This document shows positions 11,388-22,924 of a stretch of DNA of 64,000 bases, in pieces. The translations under genes and the position numbers were made by a program. The notes under the pieces were generated by a model. That model ran no database searches. It saw nothing but the letters and a program-made list of their open reading frames with translations, and was not told where the DNA came from. The first letter of the stretch is position 1. The number at the start of each line of letters is the position of its first letter. This DNA comes from Aquatica leii (taxonomy: Eukaryota > Arthropoda > Insecta > Coleoptera > Lampyridae): NCBI GenBank assembly GCA_035610365.1, contig CM069432.1, positions 230,910,532 through 230,974,531 on the forward strand. Reading direction: 5' to 3'.

Positions 11388-12890
11388 GTAAGTGCCGTAA
11401 CAAGTAAACAGTTTTACTCTTTAAATAATTAAATCTCTTACTTAACATATGATTTACGAGTGAAATGGTCAATAAATTATAGTAGAATGGTCTTACTTGA
11501 CTTACTTCAGGCATTAAATTTTCCTTGATCTATTAAGTAGGCACAATATACTTAATTATTAAATGTACGTAGGGCGTTAAAAAGTATTAAAGTGTTCTTA
11601 TTTGAATGTACCTATATTTTTTTCTTGAGGTGTATTTTTACGGATAGTGTCATGTTAAAACTACTTTACTACATTATTTAAATTCAAATTAACTAAAATT
11701 AAAACAAAAAAAAATCATTTAGGAATAAACAAGTACAATGTTGAAGTAGAAAAAAATACGTATTGAAATGTGTTTAATTAAATCAAAAAAGTATTACTTA
11801 TTAATTTAAATTCAATTGAATAAACTATAAGTTAATTGTGTACTTAGTTTAGAAATGAAGAGAAAATTGAAACACTTGCTAACAAGTAATTGAAATCAAG
11901 AAAGATCAGAGAAGCGATTCAAATTATTAAATTTCCTAACAACTTTAACAGAGACAATGGTTACGAGCTGTCTGCCACTTGACTATACCTATGCTTTTCT
12001 GATCTTTACTTTTTCCACCAAACACACTTTAAGCTACGTCTAGAGTTCTTTCACAACTTGCCCCATATATCAAATTCTTTGACGATTTATTTTAGTTATC
12101 TTGTTTTTATATTTGTCATTATTATTTATTACTGACAAAGAACGTAGACCACGTTCCAAATCTTACGAGTTTTTAAGTTTAACAGTTTTTACTATCTCTA
12201 GATTTGATAAACCTACATACTAAGAATTTTTTTTCGGAATCTCCACGCTTCATAAACACGCCATTTTCCGTTACGGTATCGTATGAAAAGCTTATTATTA
12301 TCTAAACTCTTTACTCGCAAACTAACATATCTTCAAAACAGTTGCATTTTCAGTTTGATCTTTGATCGATAACCGTAAATACTTGTTTTATTTTTGATTT
12401 AAGAATCGTAGTTACCAGCTGTGAGTTTAGTAGAATATTATCAAGAGACATTGCACGCAACTCCTCACGGCGACATTCACCAGTCATCCATTTACTGACT
12501 ATTTATTCAGAAATGTTTGGACTTGAAATATTTACGTTTTCACGAATTATTAACTTTACTTTAACCATTGAGAATTTAAACCAGAGCGAAGAACCATACT
12601 TCTCATTTCGTTTGAAAAAAACAGTTTAAACTCAACAAATCAAACAGTTGTCAGATATACTCAATTAATCATAAATGCCAAAAAGTTGAATTCATATTAA
12701 TTTTTTTAATTTCTTAAATCAAAACATTTTAGTAACTGCGGTGTGAAATAAAACGCATTACGACATACATCCGGAAAACTTTTACAGTTGAGTGAGTGAG
12801 TTTCCCGAACTATTATTATTATAGTAAAAAAAATAGCAAATTATTCTGTTGTTTTTTTATTGCTATCGTAATTAGTCGACCAAAAGACAC
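11388..12890. other. AT-rich stretch without recognised gene
   Basis: No feature that I can support. Confidence 0.5.
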
Positions 12891-13682
12891 TACTGATCTC
12901 TATAATAATATGGATAGCTGATACTATAGTCTGCCATTCACTTTTTAATAGAAACCATCAGCGCCACTCATTACTGAGACAGGAACTAAAATGTAGTGCA
13001 TTCTACAACATTCTAAACAACACCTGATGCAAATAACCATACTTTTTATGGCAGTTTAATTGTCAGTGAATTGTGTCATAAATATTAATATTTTTCTAAG
13101 ATATTTTCTAAATATGTCTAAAAATGTTTAGAAAATTGTTTAGACGCGTCAATAGTAGTTTATGCTTTTGATTCTGATTTCAATATGTCTGTCATAGTTT
13201 TAATTATCTTTATTTCTTTGCAATTCTCCATTATGTGTTCGATTGTTAAATCTACTCGACATTCTGAAGCAATTTTTTAAAGTTCTTATTAGTGAGTTAA
13301 GGCGTTGACTGAAGTTAAGGATTTGTGACTTTTAAACGATTTAAAGTAACTGTTTTTGTATACGCTTATTAAACCTAGTTCAAATTTGATTATAGTCATT
13401 AAATTTTATAAAATTTTATACAGTGCAGTTCCGTAATTTTTTGTCCAGTTTCATAAAACTTTATAAAACAACTTTTTTTTAAACAAAATGAATACAAATC
13501 ATAAAATATATTTTTTATTTTTGTTTTAAAAATTGCGGTACTCTTGTAAGGGAACTACAAAGTAAAATTCGTTCAATTTAGTTCTTATCTCGGTATTGTG
13601 AGGCGCTGCACTGTCTTCGACACAGTCTAATCCCATATTTAAAAAAAAGTACCAGCTATCCATACTTATATAGAGATCAGTG
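12891..13682. mobile_element. MITE with about 120-bp imperfect terminal inverted repeats
   Basis: The left end contains CTGATCTCTATAATAATATG then GATAGCTG (12893-12920). The right end is its inverse, AGCTATCCATACTTATATAG then AGATCAGTG (13653-13682). Homology resumes further in: GCGCCACTCATTACTGAGAC (12961-12980) matches the complement of 13585-13604. Nothing inside looks coding. This is a non-autonomous DNA transposon of about 790 bp. Target duplications are not clear to me. Confidence 0.6.
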
Positions 13683-13851
13683 AAACCAACCTAATTTTAT
13701 TGTTTCTTTAATTTTTAATAGATTACAGTAAACATCAAATTAATTTTATAAAATTACCAAACTTTTGTTGTGTTTTTTGAATAATTCGGGCCGCAATTTT
13801 TGAAATAACGTTAATATAAAATTGATTACAATAGTAATTTACGTAACAAGG

Positions 13852-13947
13852 GTCGAAAGTATGGTACAGTATAACGAACGTTAATGCGATGGGAGGCCGC
13901 ACGGCCGAGCGTTGTATGTGAGTGTGCTATGCGATGATACTTTCGAC
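13852..13947. repeat. GC-rich island flanked by 11-bp perfect inverted repeat
   Basis: GTCGAAAGTAT (13852-13862) and its exact inverse ATACTTTCGAC (13937-13947) flank a GC-rich centre with GAGGCCGCACGGCCG. It stands out sharply from the AT-rich surroundings. It could be the tip of a foldback element or a promoter or terminal piece of a transposon. Role unknown. Confidence 0.5.
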
Positions 13948-13975
13948 GAGAGTAATGTACATTATTTTTTGTGTT

Positions 13976-14159
13976 GCCTTTTGTAAAATTACATTTAAAA
14001 AAAAAAAAATAAAAAAAGCACTAGAAATATGTTGGTACTACGTTTATTACTAAGTCTGCCAAATTTGACATTCACTTTAACAATGTTTTTTTTTCAATTT
14101 TAACTGAATTCTAAGATTTTTTCAATGACTTTTCCACTTGTCGCATATTTGTTCTAATA
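13976..14159 (+). repeat. About 185-bp repeat, copy A
   Basis: Direct repeat of 21053-21234. Shared blocks include TGTTGGTACTAC, AATTTGACATT and TTTTTCAATTTTAACTGAAT, interrupted by substitutions and small indels. Copy A lies downstream of the YqaJ gene end. Copy B lies inside the TIR element at 16027-21857, between its gene and right repeat. Confidence 0.65.
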
Positions 14160-14442
14160 GTTCTCGTTTTAATCTATAAAATGCCAACTTTTAGTTATAA
14201 ATTTCTACTACACTTTACCGGCCTGGGCCGGAAAAGTAAAATTTCCGACCGTTTATGGTGCTTGTAAAATATATGAACACAGACGGAAGCATAAAAAAAA
14301 GTGTAGTTACGTAATGGACAATAATGGACAAAAAAAGTTTTACTAATATTTAATTGGCCTTGGATTTGGTAAAAGAAAGAATGATTTTTCTTTAACCTAT
14401 TAAAAGAAATTCAAAAAATTATTACACAATAAAACAAAATAA
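14160..14442. other. Short non-coding segment downstream of the YqaJ gene
   Basis: Holds a GC hairpin, CCGGCCTGGGCCGG (14218-14231). It also holds GTGTAGTTACGTAAT near 14303, which recurs inverted near 21315. It may be the 3' flank or terminus of the Mutator-like element, but I cannot define an end. Confidence 0.35.
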
Positions 14443-16026
14443 TTACAGAACTTCACCGTATTTTTCGTTTCCTATAGATAGTAGGCATTTAACTTCAACT
14501 AAACAATCTACATTGAGTAAACCATCAGGACTAGCACCCAAGTATGGGTTATCAAAATCTATAAAAATTCCACATGGTTTTACTTGTCGCCTTGTTTCTA
14601 TTTGATATTTTGCAATGGCAATTGTAAAGAAGTCGTTTTAGTAAATTATGAGGCAGTAAGGTGTCTCTTCTTTTGATTACTGTACCAAAATTGGAAGCAG
14701 TTAAAATATTTTCTCGAATTTCTCGCCCTAATTGGTTTTCATGTTGTGTAACAGTCTTTATTTCTAATTCTTTTTGTGGTTGTTTGTTTGAAACTCTTAC
14801 TTTTAGTGTTTGCATATAATTAATTCCTGCTTTTTTTAGATCAGATACTGCTAAATCAGGTTGTACAGCGTTTGGACCATAACCTTTATCGGGATCGTAT
14901 GATTTTGATCTAAGCTTAGTTTTTTTCTGACTTTTATGCTTTCGTGAAATACAAAAATGCATTCTTTTTCGGAAAATTTGTTTTTTTATAAAATTAGTTT
15001 CATGTTCTCGAAGTTTTTGCCAGGGTCCTAAATGCCATTCTGACCCGGAAATAAAAGCTAGAGCAGCAGCAGTTCCTAGAATGCTGTACGAATTCCTTTT
15101 TGAATAATTTACCCGTTTGCCACCTGTACATTTAGCAACTAAAGCCATATATCTACAAGAAAATATTAATTTTAACATATATCTAATAATTGTTGTTTAC
15201 CTTTCCGCTTGATTTGTAGTTTCATTAAAAGCTAAGCTATCAGCCCTTTTTACCAGTGGGTCCAATTTTTTTTAACTTCGTCAAATAACTGACATTCATT
15301 TAAATAAATAGTAAAGGCTTTCTCGCTTGTTGATTTTCTTGTACAAAACGTTTCACTAAAATAAAAAGTAAGTCCTTGGCCAGGATAAGATTAAATCAAT
15401 ATTACTTGCAATTACTATGAAGTCCAAATACGTGAGCATAGGAGCATTAAGTAACAATTCTCTCATTATTACACAGCTTTTTCCTTCACATTTTTATTGC
15501 GGTTCTTACTCCAGTTACTAATCGCTTCAGTCGAGAAATACTGTCAATTTTCTCAGTGAGTAATTTTCGAGCAATAAGTGTTTTTTGATCATTTATGTCG
15601 TTTATTTCTCGTGTCATTTGGTTTGCTCACTCAATTTTGATAATTTTTTCAATAATTTTACTATAAACGCTTGAATCACCATCACCAATAACAATATTAT
15701 ATAAGCAAATTTAGCTATACTGTGATAATACATTACTCGCCTATATAGTATTTATACATCAAACCATGTTGTTCGATACTCAAAGAAACCTTGAACAATT
15801 ATGTTTTGTTCCATTGCCGTGGAAGGACCTTTAAAATTCATGCTGCAGTCACGCATTGGAACATTTTGTCTTTATAGTAGTTACAAAAAAAGCAAACTTT
15901 GTTACGAATACCCAAATACAATGGTTTCTTTATGGCAGCCCCGATAATAATACCCTAAAGATAATTTATTTATTTATAATGCTTAATTAATAAAATATAA
16001 CTTACAACACTAGAAGGTGCATTATA
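14443..16026 (-). pseudogene. Mutator-like transposase/YqaJ nuclease gene, C-terminal part
   Basis: C-terminal half of a minus-strand gene whose N-terminal half is at 21858-22440. In order on the minus strand: YNAPSSV (ending at a donor GTAAGT, about 16004); an intron to TTTAG; GIIIGAAIKKPLYLGIRNK (about 15950-15890), the Mutator-like transposase core; MNFKGPSTAMEQNIIVQGFF (about 15843-15784); GDGDSSVYSKIIEKI (about 15690-15646); then KLLTEKIDSISRLKRLV. After a 48-bp intron (15153-15200) comes a long open exon (to 14552). It contains GGKRVNYSKRNSYS, YGPNAVQPDL and RENILTASNFGTVIKRR, typical of YqaJ-like exonuclease domains. A frameshift near 14575 then leads to the metal-binding block NPYLGASPDGL...VEVKC and a stop at 14443. 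Frameshifts and stops in the transposase part make it a pseudogene. The YqaJ domain may help end processing; that is inference. Confidence 0.75.
15153..15200 (-). other. 48-bp spliceosomal intron in the Mutator-like/YqaJ gene
   Basis: Minus-strand donor GCGGAAAG/GTAAACA (15200) and acceptor TTTTCTTGTAG/ATATATGG (15153). Removing it joins NQAER to YMALVAKCTGGKRVN in frame, matching the continuous sequence I recall for relatives. This supports a genuine intron. Confidence 0.6.
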
Positions 16027-16432
16027 GGGAGCTAGCAACGTTTTCGAGCGATAATTTTAGGTCAGCTAATTTTTTGATAAGTTGTCCTATTTGCTCTTTC
16101 GGATAGACCCTGGGCTATCTGGCTGGCGGTAGCGGCTGCGTTCATTAGTGCGCATCTTACCTGTAAATGTAATAATCCAAGATTTTGAAAACATTTTAGG
16201 AAGCCTAATTTTCAATTTTTTGTATTTAGATAGGTTTACCAAACATGTTTTTATTATTGCTAGACACTTTTATCATTGCTAATTATCTGCCAAACGCGAT
16301 TTTTTTTTATAAATTCAATTCAAACTATTTTAGTATGTCTGTTATTTTAATATTATGTTATTTATTTATACAAAAACCTAAAAATAATTTGCCAGACGTT
16401 AATACAATTGCTAAACCTTGAATAAAAATGAG
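16027..16432 (+). repeat. Left terminal inverted repeat of the Academ-like element
   Basis: Inverse of 21455-21857. Shared blocks include GGATAGACCCTGGG, CATTAGTGCGCATC, TAATAATCCAAGATTTTGAA, TTTAGATAGGTTTACC and CTAAACCTTGAATAA. Homology stops just before the gene. Confidence 0.85.
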
Positions 16433-16608
16433 AAATTTTAGAAATATATTACAGCGTAATGCTAGTAGTCAGAGAGAGACAGTTGCAGAGTGCAAGGGAG
16501 ACAGACAGCTACAGCGGCGCAGCCGGCAAATTTACAAGATGGTGTCAGTCTAAAATCACATGTTTGTGTTTATGTTGTTTTCACCGGTTATTTATAAATT
16601 TTGTTACA

Positions 16609-19600
16609 ATGGCCAGTGATAAAATGCGATGTGTTTTTTGTAAAGGCAAAAATGATAAAATAATACTTTTCGTGGGTGAAAAATTAAATAAATGCCAGGA
16701 AGTTTTGAGTGTACGTGTGAAATATAAATTAAAGTACAATGACACCAAGTTGCCTACACAAAAAAATGAGACAGATCGATATCACAGACAGTGTTATAGT
16801 AGTTTTACAGCGTTAATGGCAAAATATTGTGATTTATTATCAGAAACAGATTATGCCAGTAACTCCAGTCCACCTACAAGTGCAAACAGTGAGATCGCAT
16901 GTGAGGTTGCTTCTTCAAACTCAAATAATCCCGGTCAAAGTCAAAGTCAAAGTTTAAGTGATCCGAGCATATCAGGACATTCTCATCTAAGTTCCAACAG
17001 TGGGATACTATCAGAAGATGCTGCTTCAAGTTTAGATAGTCAGACAACGTTAGATGTTGCTGCTTCCAGTTCTACTTGTGATTTAAGTATCAACGAAAAT
17101 GTTGTAACAAAATTTCTGACACCAATATTGAAGATATTGATTCAGATCGACAACTTAATGTTTGTTTTTTTTGTGATAAAGATCGTAAGCAGAATAAACG
17201 TAAACAATAAAATCTTCATTCCTCAAACGATGCAAAACTTTATGATACAATTATTGAGTAGATGCAGAAACTTAATAATGAACAGAATGTTACAGAAAAT
17301 TAATAATTTTAAATCAACAAATAGAACAATTTTTATCACCATTCTTGTGAATTTCAGACGTTCTATATACATCTAGATATAAAAATCGTTATATTCACAT
17401 AGATATTTTTAACCATATTGTGTCAATAATAGAAGTTTTAAAAAAAGGAAACTGTGTATTGTTATCATCTCTTTCCGATACGTACAATAATGAGTTGGAA
17501 TATGAGCAAAAACGTCAGCCTCAACCGGATATTAGTTTAATAACTAATCATTACCTTGAAGAAAAAATACTAAAATATTCCAAGAAATCAATCAAAATTA
17601 TATCGAAACAAAAAAAAATTATTATTCATAAAGATTGCGCTGTATAGAAGATGATTTGACAAAACTTGAAGAAGACAACCTCATTGATAAAGTGACATTA
17701 ACCTTGCGAAATGCTATTTTAAAAATAGAAACATTGAAATTGACATCCAAAATAAAAACAAGTGACGTAATTTCTGGTGAATGTGAGATTCCAGATAAAT
17801 TAGATCGATTCTTCAAAATATTGATTGGGGAGAAAGATATTCGGCGCAGAGATGGTCTAAATTGTAATCGATTAAGTTCCTCAATCGCTGCTAATGCAAT
17901 TTTTTGTGTAAGTAATGGTACAGTTAAACCATCCAAACACATCACTCTTGGTATGGCTATAAAAAGTTTAACAAGCAGTAAAAAAATAATAAATATTTTA
18001 AATAGATTTAGACATTGCTGTAATTATACCACTCTAGAGGAATTGGAAACTGAAGCAACTATTTCGTTTGTTCATCAAACCCAAGTTTGTCCTCCAGACA
18101 TTATTCTAAATCCCTCACTATGCACAGGTATAGCTTTCGACAATTTCGATAGCCACCTTGAAACATTGAATGGAAAAGAAACTTTACACGATACTGTGCG
18201 GATTATATACCAAAACATTGATGATAATTCCCATAGCGGATTAAATCAAGATGATGATACAAATGCAGAAAATATGTTGCCACCACCAGCGCACCACCAC
18301 TAAAGAGAAGACGAACATTAACAGAAATCATTCCTGATATTATTCCCTATGGCAAGCGATTAAAGATGGTCGGTCGCTTAACACCAGTTCAAATTGATCA
18401 ACCATCTCCACCCGAATTTTTTTTTCTATTGCATTTACATGTTTTACATACCAAATACACCATCTTGGACAGGATTTAATTGTCGAATTATAGAAGACAA
18501 CAGTCCAAAACAGAAAGTATCTTTTCCTACACCAATTAATTTATGACTTACAAATGTATCAGTGGTAGCATACACAATGGAACAAGCACAAAATGTTGGT
18601 AAATAATGTGGTCAAACTTATGTACAAATCACATATGATTTAGCAACTGCTAAAATAGCTTTAAAAATTCAAGCAACAGAAGGCCTAAGGTTTAGCAATC
18701 TTTTCATACACCTTGGCTCGTTTCATTTGATGATGGCTTTTTTTAAAGCAGTTGGTACTTTCATCAATCAATGCGGACTATCTCACATAATCATTGAGAT
18801 TAAAATCATCGCTTCGGGGTCTGTGACTGGAATAATTGAAGGTAAGCATTTCAACCGTTGCAAACGTCTGAATCCATTAATGGCGTTAGGCTTACAAGTG
18901 TTACATTTCGATCAATTTTTAAAAACCAAGAATGTTGAACACAATTTTGTAAAAAGACAAATTTATGAAGATTTAGAATACCAGGACAAAAAAATATCAC
19001 AATCATCAACGCTTACAGATTTGTAACCAAATTAAAATGTTATCACAACTACTAATTTCTTATTAACAATATGTTGCAAAGAGGAGGTAAGGTGATCATG
19101 GAAAAACGGCACAGTTTTATATGATCTATATCCAGTTAATTAGTTACTATATAAACTTGTCGAGAAGCATACGTATGGGTGACTTCCAAATGTTTAAGTC
19201 CGTGATTCCGAAAATGGCCAACTTATTCTTCGTTGTAAATCAACCTAACTACGCTCGATACTGTGTAAAATATTTAGATAATTTGAATAATGTTGCTGAA
19301 ACACATCCAGGGCTAGAAGATGATTTTAATAATAGATTTTTTGGAGTCAAAAAACCGACAAGCCATTCTGAAGAACACCAATAGATTTTACTCTGGAACA
19401 AACAATAAATGCTGATGTAGCTAGACGACTCAGCAGAATTGCTCATTTTACTAATTCTATAGCAGCACGTCAACGTTGGTTGAAAAGTTCACATATTTTG
19501 GATATCTGTGGCTTGAGGTACTTACAAGATGTAACCTAATAGAATCAAAATCTTTAGTAAACAAATAGCCGATATTGTTCAAATTTTCGGAAAAAATTGC

Positions 19601-20800
19601 AACCCATTTGATCCTAATTTAGATAACGAAAATCTTTACAATATTGCTACTTCAAAGGCTGTGTTTTTTGTCGTTGCAGATTTTTTCTTAATATCGAAGA
19701 AAATGGCGAGGATCTACGAAATCAGTGAAGGCGCCGAAGATGAGAGTAGAGGTGATAAGCCTATTAAAAAAATCGAGTTTCAAATTTTGCGGAAGCTCCA
19801 AAGATAAAGAAGTTAACACTTGGGAATAAAGTTGTTGAACTGCGCATGCAAAGAGATTTATTTGGTCGAATGTTGGGAATTCCTTTACTCACAAGGTTGA
19901 CATCGAAAAAGTCTCGTCATTCCCACTTAACCTGATGCTAACGTCGATGTGTCATCCAGATAATTCAATCTGTAAAACCGACAAAGCACAATTAACAAAA
20001 TTGATGGAGAAGAAATTGGAAACCGCGACTAATCAACAGCCGTCATCTTTTGATGTTAGTATCGTTGATGGTTTTTTCATGTTTCATCTCATGAAAGATG
20101 TACCACAAACCTTTGATGGTATCTCTAAAAAATCTCTTTCAACGAATTCCCAGATGAAATCTGTTCGAATTGATGTGGTTTTTGACGAATATTTTTTACC
20201 TTCAATTAAATATTTTGAACGTTCACGGCCAGAAGAGTCAACTACTCCAGTATCGATTGGTCCTAATCAAATTAGGCCACAAAATTTTGCAGCAGAACTA
20301 AAGAATATGGAATACAAAATAGCTCTAGTTAACTTTTTTATTGATCACTGGGATAGTAAAGACCTGGTACCTTTCATTGGCAATAAAAATATTTACGTAA
20401 GTTTCAACAAATGCTATTCATATAACGTGTTGAATAACAAAGTTGTACGGGGTATTGAAGAATCTTTATCATGTGAAGAACACGAAGAAGCTGATTCTCG
20501 TATTATTTTTCACATGTGTCAAATCGATTTCGACGCAGACGTTGTTGTACGCTGTTCTGACTCTGATATTTTAATTATACTACTGGGAAATATGGATCAC
20601 CTGAAGGCGTTTTTAAAAATTTGGATAAATATAAAAAAAAAGAATTGTTCTAATGTTAACTTTGTTTGGTTGCAGATGATAGAATATTAAGAGACAACGA
20701 CGATTCCCAAGACGATGATATCAATAATTCTGACAATGAGAGCGACGACGACGATAATTATGAAGATGCATCTTTCTTTTGTAATACCATTATGGACTGA
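16609..20800 (+). pseudogene. Decayed zinc-finger/DDE-like/XPG-PIN nuclease protein of the Academ-like element
   Basis: Chosen start ATGGCCAGTGATAAAATGCG (16609); an upstream in-frame Met at 16459 adds only unstructured residues. Order: zinc-binding block MRCVFCKGK with YHRQCYSSF; a Ser/Asn-rich linker; a second finger remnant NVCFFCDKDRKQNKRKQ after a frameshift near 17130; a helical stretch (17420-17640); a region to 18303. Then comes the catalytic-looking core ITYDLATAKIALKIQA, LGSFHLMMAFFKAVG and GKHFNRCKRLNPL (about 18625-18890). NYARYCVKYLDNL (19246-19284) and FTLEQTINADVARRL (19388-19432) follow. The final domain (from about 20064) shows IVDGFF, RIDVVFDEYFLPSIKYFERS, HEEADSRIIFHMC and RCSDSDILIILLG. 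This acidic pattern fits FEN1/XPG-type PIN nucleases. After about 20605 the domain is cut and an acidic tail follows to a stop at 20800, implying an internal deletion. At least six frame breaks. Confidence 0.75.
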
Positions 20801-21052
20801 AAAATTAAAAAAACTTTATAAAATGACTTAAATACTTAATATTTCTGATTTATAATTCGTGTGTGTTACCAGAGCATTTAAAATAAAAAAATTAATTTTA
20901 TAATCTTTAATAATGCATTTTAATTTTCTGCTTTCTAAGTCAGTTATATTCGAATTTTATTTTCTTCTTTATATTTAAATTTTTTATCGGGATTTGTAGT
21001 TTTGTAATGATTCTCCATCTCCTTCTCAGCAATATATTCCGCAACTGTCTTT

Positions 21053-21234
21053 TATAAAATTACATTCTTTTTTGAAAAAATTTAAAAAAATCAACAGAAA
21101 TATAATGTTGGTACTACATTTATTACTAAATCTGTCAAATTTGACATTAACTTTAACATCGTTTTTCTTCAATTTTAACTGAATTTCAAGATTTTTAAAA
21201 TGATTTTTCCACCTGACGCATACTCGTTCTAATA
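21053..21234 (+). repeat. About 185-bp repeat, copy B
   Basis: Direct repeat of 13976-14159. It lies between the end of the nuclease gene (20800) and the right TIR (21455). Sequence between 21240 and 21455 includes a GC-rich patch (GGCTGCGCGCGCACCGCCGA) with no recognised gene. Confidence 0.65.
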
Positions 21235-21454
21235 TATTAATTGACTTTGAACACTTAGTTTTATGTGGATTCCTAGTTTTCATTTTGCCACCCTAGAGCT
21301 TTTTTCGTTTATTACGTAACTACACTAACGAACGAATATTGACGTTTGCGATGTTGGCAACACAAAAATGTTATTTTTTCGCTGCAGTTGAATGAGTCTA
21401 GGCTGCGCGCGCACCGCCGACACGCTAAAAGCATGTTGAAAATAATACTATTTG

Positions 21455-21857
21455 TCGTTCTTATTCAAGGTTTAGCAATCGAATTAACGTCTGGCAAATT
21501 AATTTTAGGTTTTTGTATACTTAAATAACATAATATTAAAATTATAGACATACTAAAATAGTTTGAATTTTTATAAAAAAAAATTCGCATCTGGCAAAGA
21601 ATTAGCAATGATAAAAGTGTCTAGCAATAATAAAAACATGTTTGGTAAACCTATCTAAAGACAAAAAATTGAAAATTAGACTTCTTAAAATGTTTTCAAA
21701 ATCTTGGATTATTACCTGTACAGGTAGGATGCGCACTAATGAACCCAACCGCTACCGCCAACCAGATAACCCAGGGTCTATCCGAAAGGGAAGAAGGACA
21801 ACCTATCAAAAAATCAGCCGACCTGAAATTCTTGTTTTCCTGACGTTGCTAGCTCCC
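21455..21857 (-). repeat. Right terminal inverted repeat of the Academ-like element
   Basis: Inverse of 16027-16432. The outer end CGTTGCTAGCTCCC abuts the Mutator-like gene fragment at 21858. Confidence 0.85.
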
Positions 21858-22440
21858 GGACTATTATATCTATGTCCATCACTTCTTTTTCTTGACGTAT
21901 TGCCAGTTGTCTTTCTTCTTCACCTGCTAGTTTCATGTCATCTTGTAAATGATCTTCCCAAACCTGTAAAAATAGCTTTAAAAGAAATTCAAACATGTAA
22001 TTCAAGAAAAACCTTTTGAACTCGTTTGCTGTACGTAAAAAAAATTTTTTTATTCATAATAGGTACATCTGAAATACCAAGTAATTCTTCGGATTGCTGA
22101 AAACCAATTCCGATACTCATACTAACCCAGGCAAAAGCTTCATTGGTTACGTGTTGAAACGATTTACTGCTTTCTGTTGTTATTGTAAGCTTCTTTTCGC
22201 AGTTAAAAGTTTAAAAATGAAAACAAACCTTTCCTAACTTCGTTGATTATTTTCATATTTCCCATAGTACAAACATTGCGACTTTTTCGTACAATTTTAA
22301 AACATGCGCTAAATTAACAATTCGACGTCATTTGATAATATCAGCCATAGCAGTATGTACGACATTATTTTGCTCGAATTCCAAAGATAAAAGCGATTCA
22401 TCCGAGGCACTACTAAAAAATATTTTCATTTATGCCTATA
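21858..22440 (-). pseudogene. Mutator-like transposase gene, N-terminal part
   Basis: Minus-strand fragments in order are GRRIVN-like RRIVNLAHVLKL (about 22325-22290), then NEVRKGLFSFLNF (about 22242-22205). TNEAFAWVSMSIGIGFQQSE (about 22147-22092) and LLGISDVPIMNKKIF follow. VWEDHLQDDMKLAGEEERQL (about 21960-21900) ends at EKEVMDIDIIV beside the inserted element. This matches the N-terminal series I recall for Mutator-like transposases with a C-terminal YqaJ domain (AvWG...tGsG...L.E.......IP.M....F and a GEEEk block). The remainder is at 14443-16026. Stops and frameshifts are present, so it was decaying independently of the insertion. Confidence 0.7.
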
Positions 22441-22924
22441 CGTGTATCTATTTTATGTGCAACTGCTTACAGCGTTTTGATTGGATTTGAATCATTATTA
22501 GAGTATGACGTGTCAACTTCTATATGATCACTTCAAACTGACGCTTTAATTTTATTTGAAGAGCTTTTCCTAAAATTAAAACAAATTTTTTAGTAGTTTT
22601 TGTTTTTTTTGAATTAAGTAATTAAAAAGAGTTATAGCACAATGTACGATAAGTACTTACCATCTAGCTTCTAAAAGTTTTCGGATTTTTAATGATTTTC
22701 TACTTTTACCTCAAACCTTTGAAGTACAAATTTTACTTTTTACCATTTTGATCAGTAATCACTAAAAGTAAACTGTGACACTTTAAAACTTTTAAATGCA
22801 TTTATAAGCTAAATCGCCCCTCTTATTTTCGAATCATTAAAATACAGCAATACTTAGTATTTCGAAATCAAAAGAAAAAGGTAAAATTAGGTACCCTTTT
22901 CTTTAGTTATAATCTCTATGTTTG
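22441..22924. other. No recognised gene
   Basis: AT-rich. May include the 5' end of the Mutator-like element, but no terminus is recognisable. Confidence 0.4.

Larger units (their letters stand above)
16027..21857. mobile_element. 5.83-kb TIR transposon with XPG/PIN-nuclease gene (Academ-like), nested in a Mutator-like gene
   Basis: Ends are GGGAGCTAGCAACG (16027) and the inverse CGTTGCTAGCTCCC (to 21857). The terminal inverted repeats are about 405 bp and appear roughly 85-90% identical by eye. Inside is one degenerate plus-strand gene (16609-20800). The flanks are the two halves of the Mutator-like/YqaJ gene. No exact target duplication is obvious: read on the minus strand, the flanks are TATAATAGTCC and TATAATGCACC, which match in 8 of 11 positions. 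About a dozen codons around the transposase DG.W..RSY block seem missing at the junction. I recall the Academ superfamily as carrying an XPG-type nuclease, hence the tentative name. Confidence 0.75.

Noticed and set aside
16459-16608. Upstream in-frame Met that would extend the nuclease-element protein by 50 residues
   Set aside because: The extension is low in conserved features, and MASDKMRCVFC at 16609 is the natural start before the zinc-binding block. The upstream part looks like leader.
17622-17945. 107-codon minus-strand frame
   Set aside because: Antisense shadow of the nuclease-element gene, with no domain of its own.
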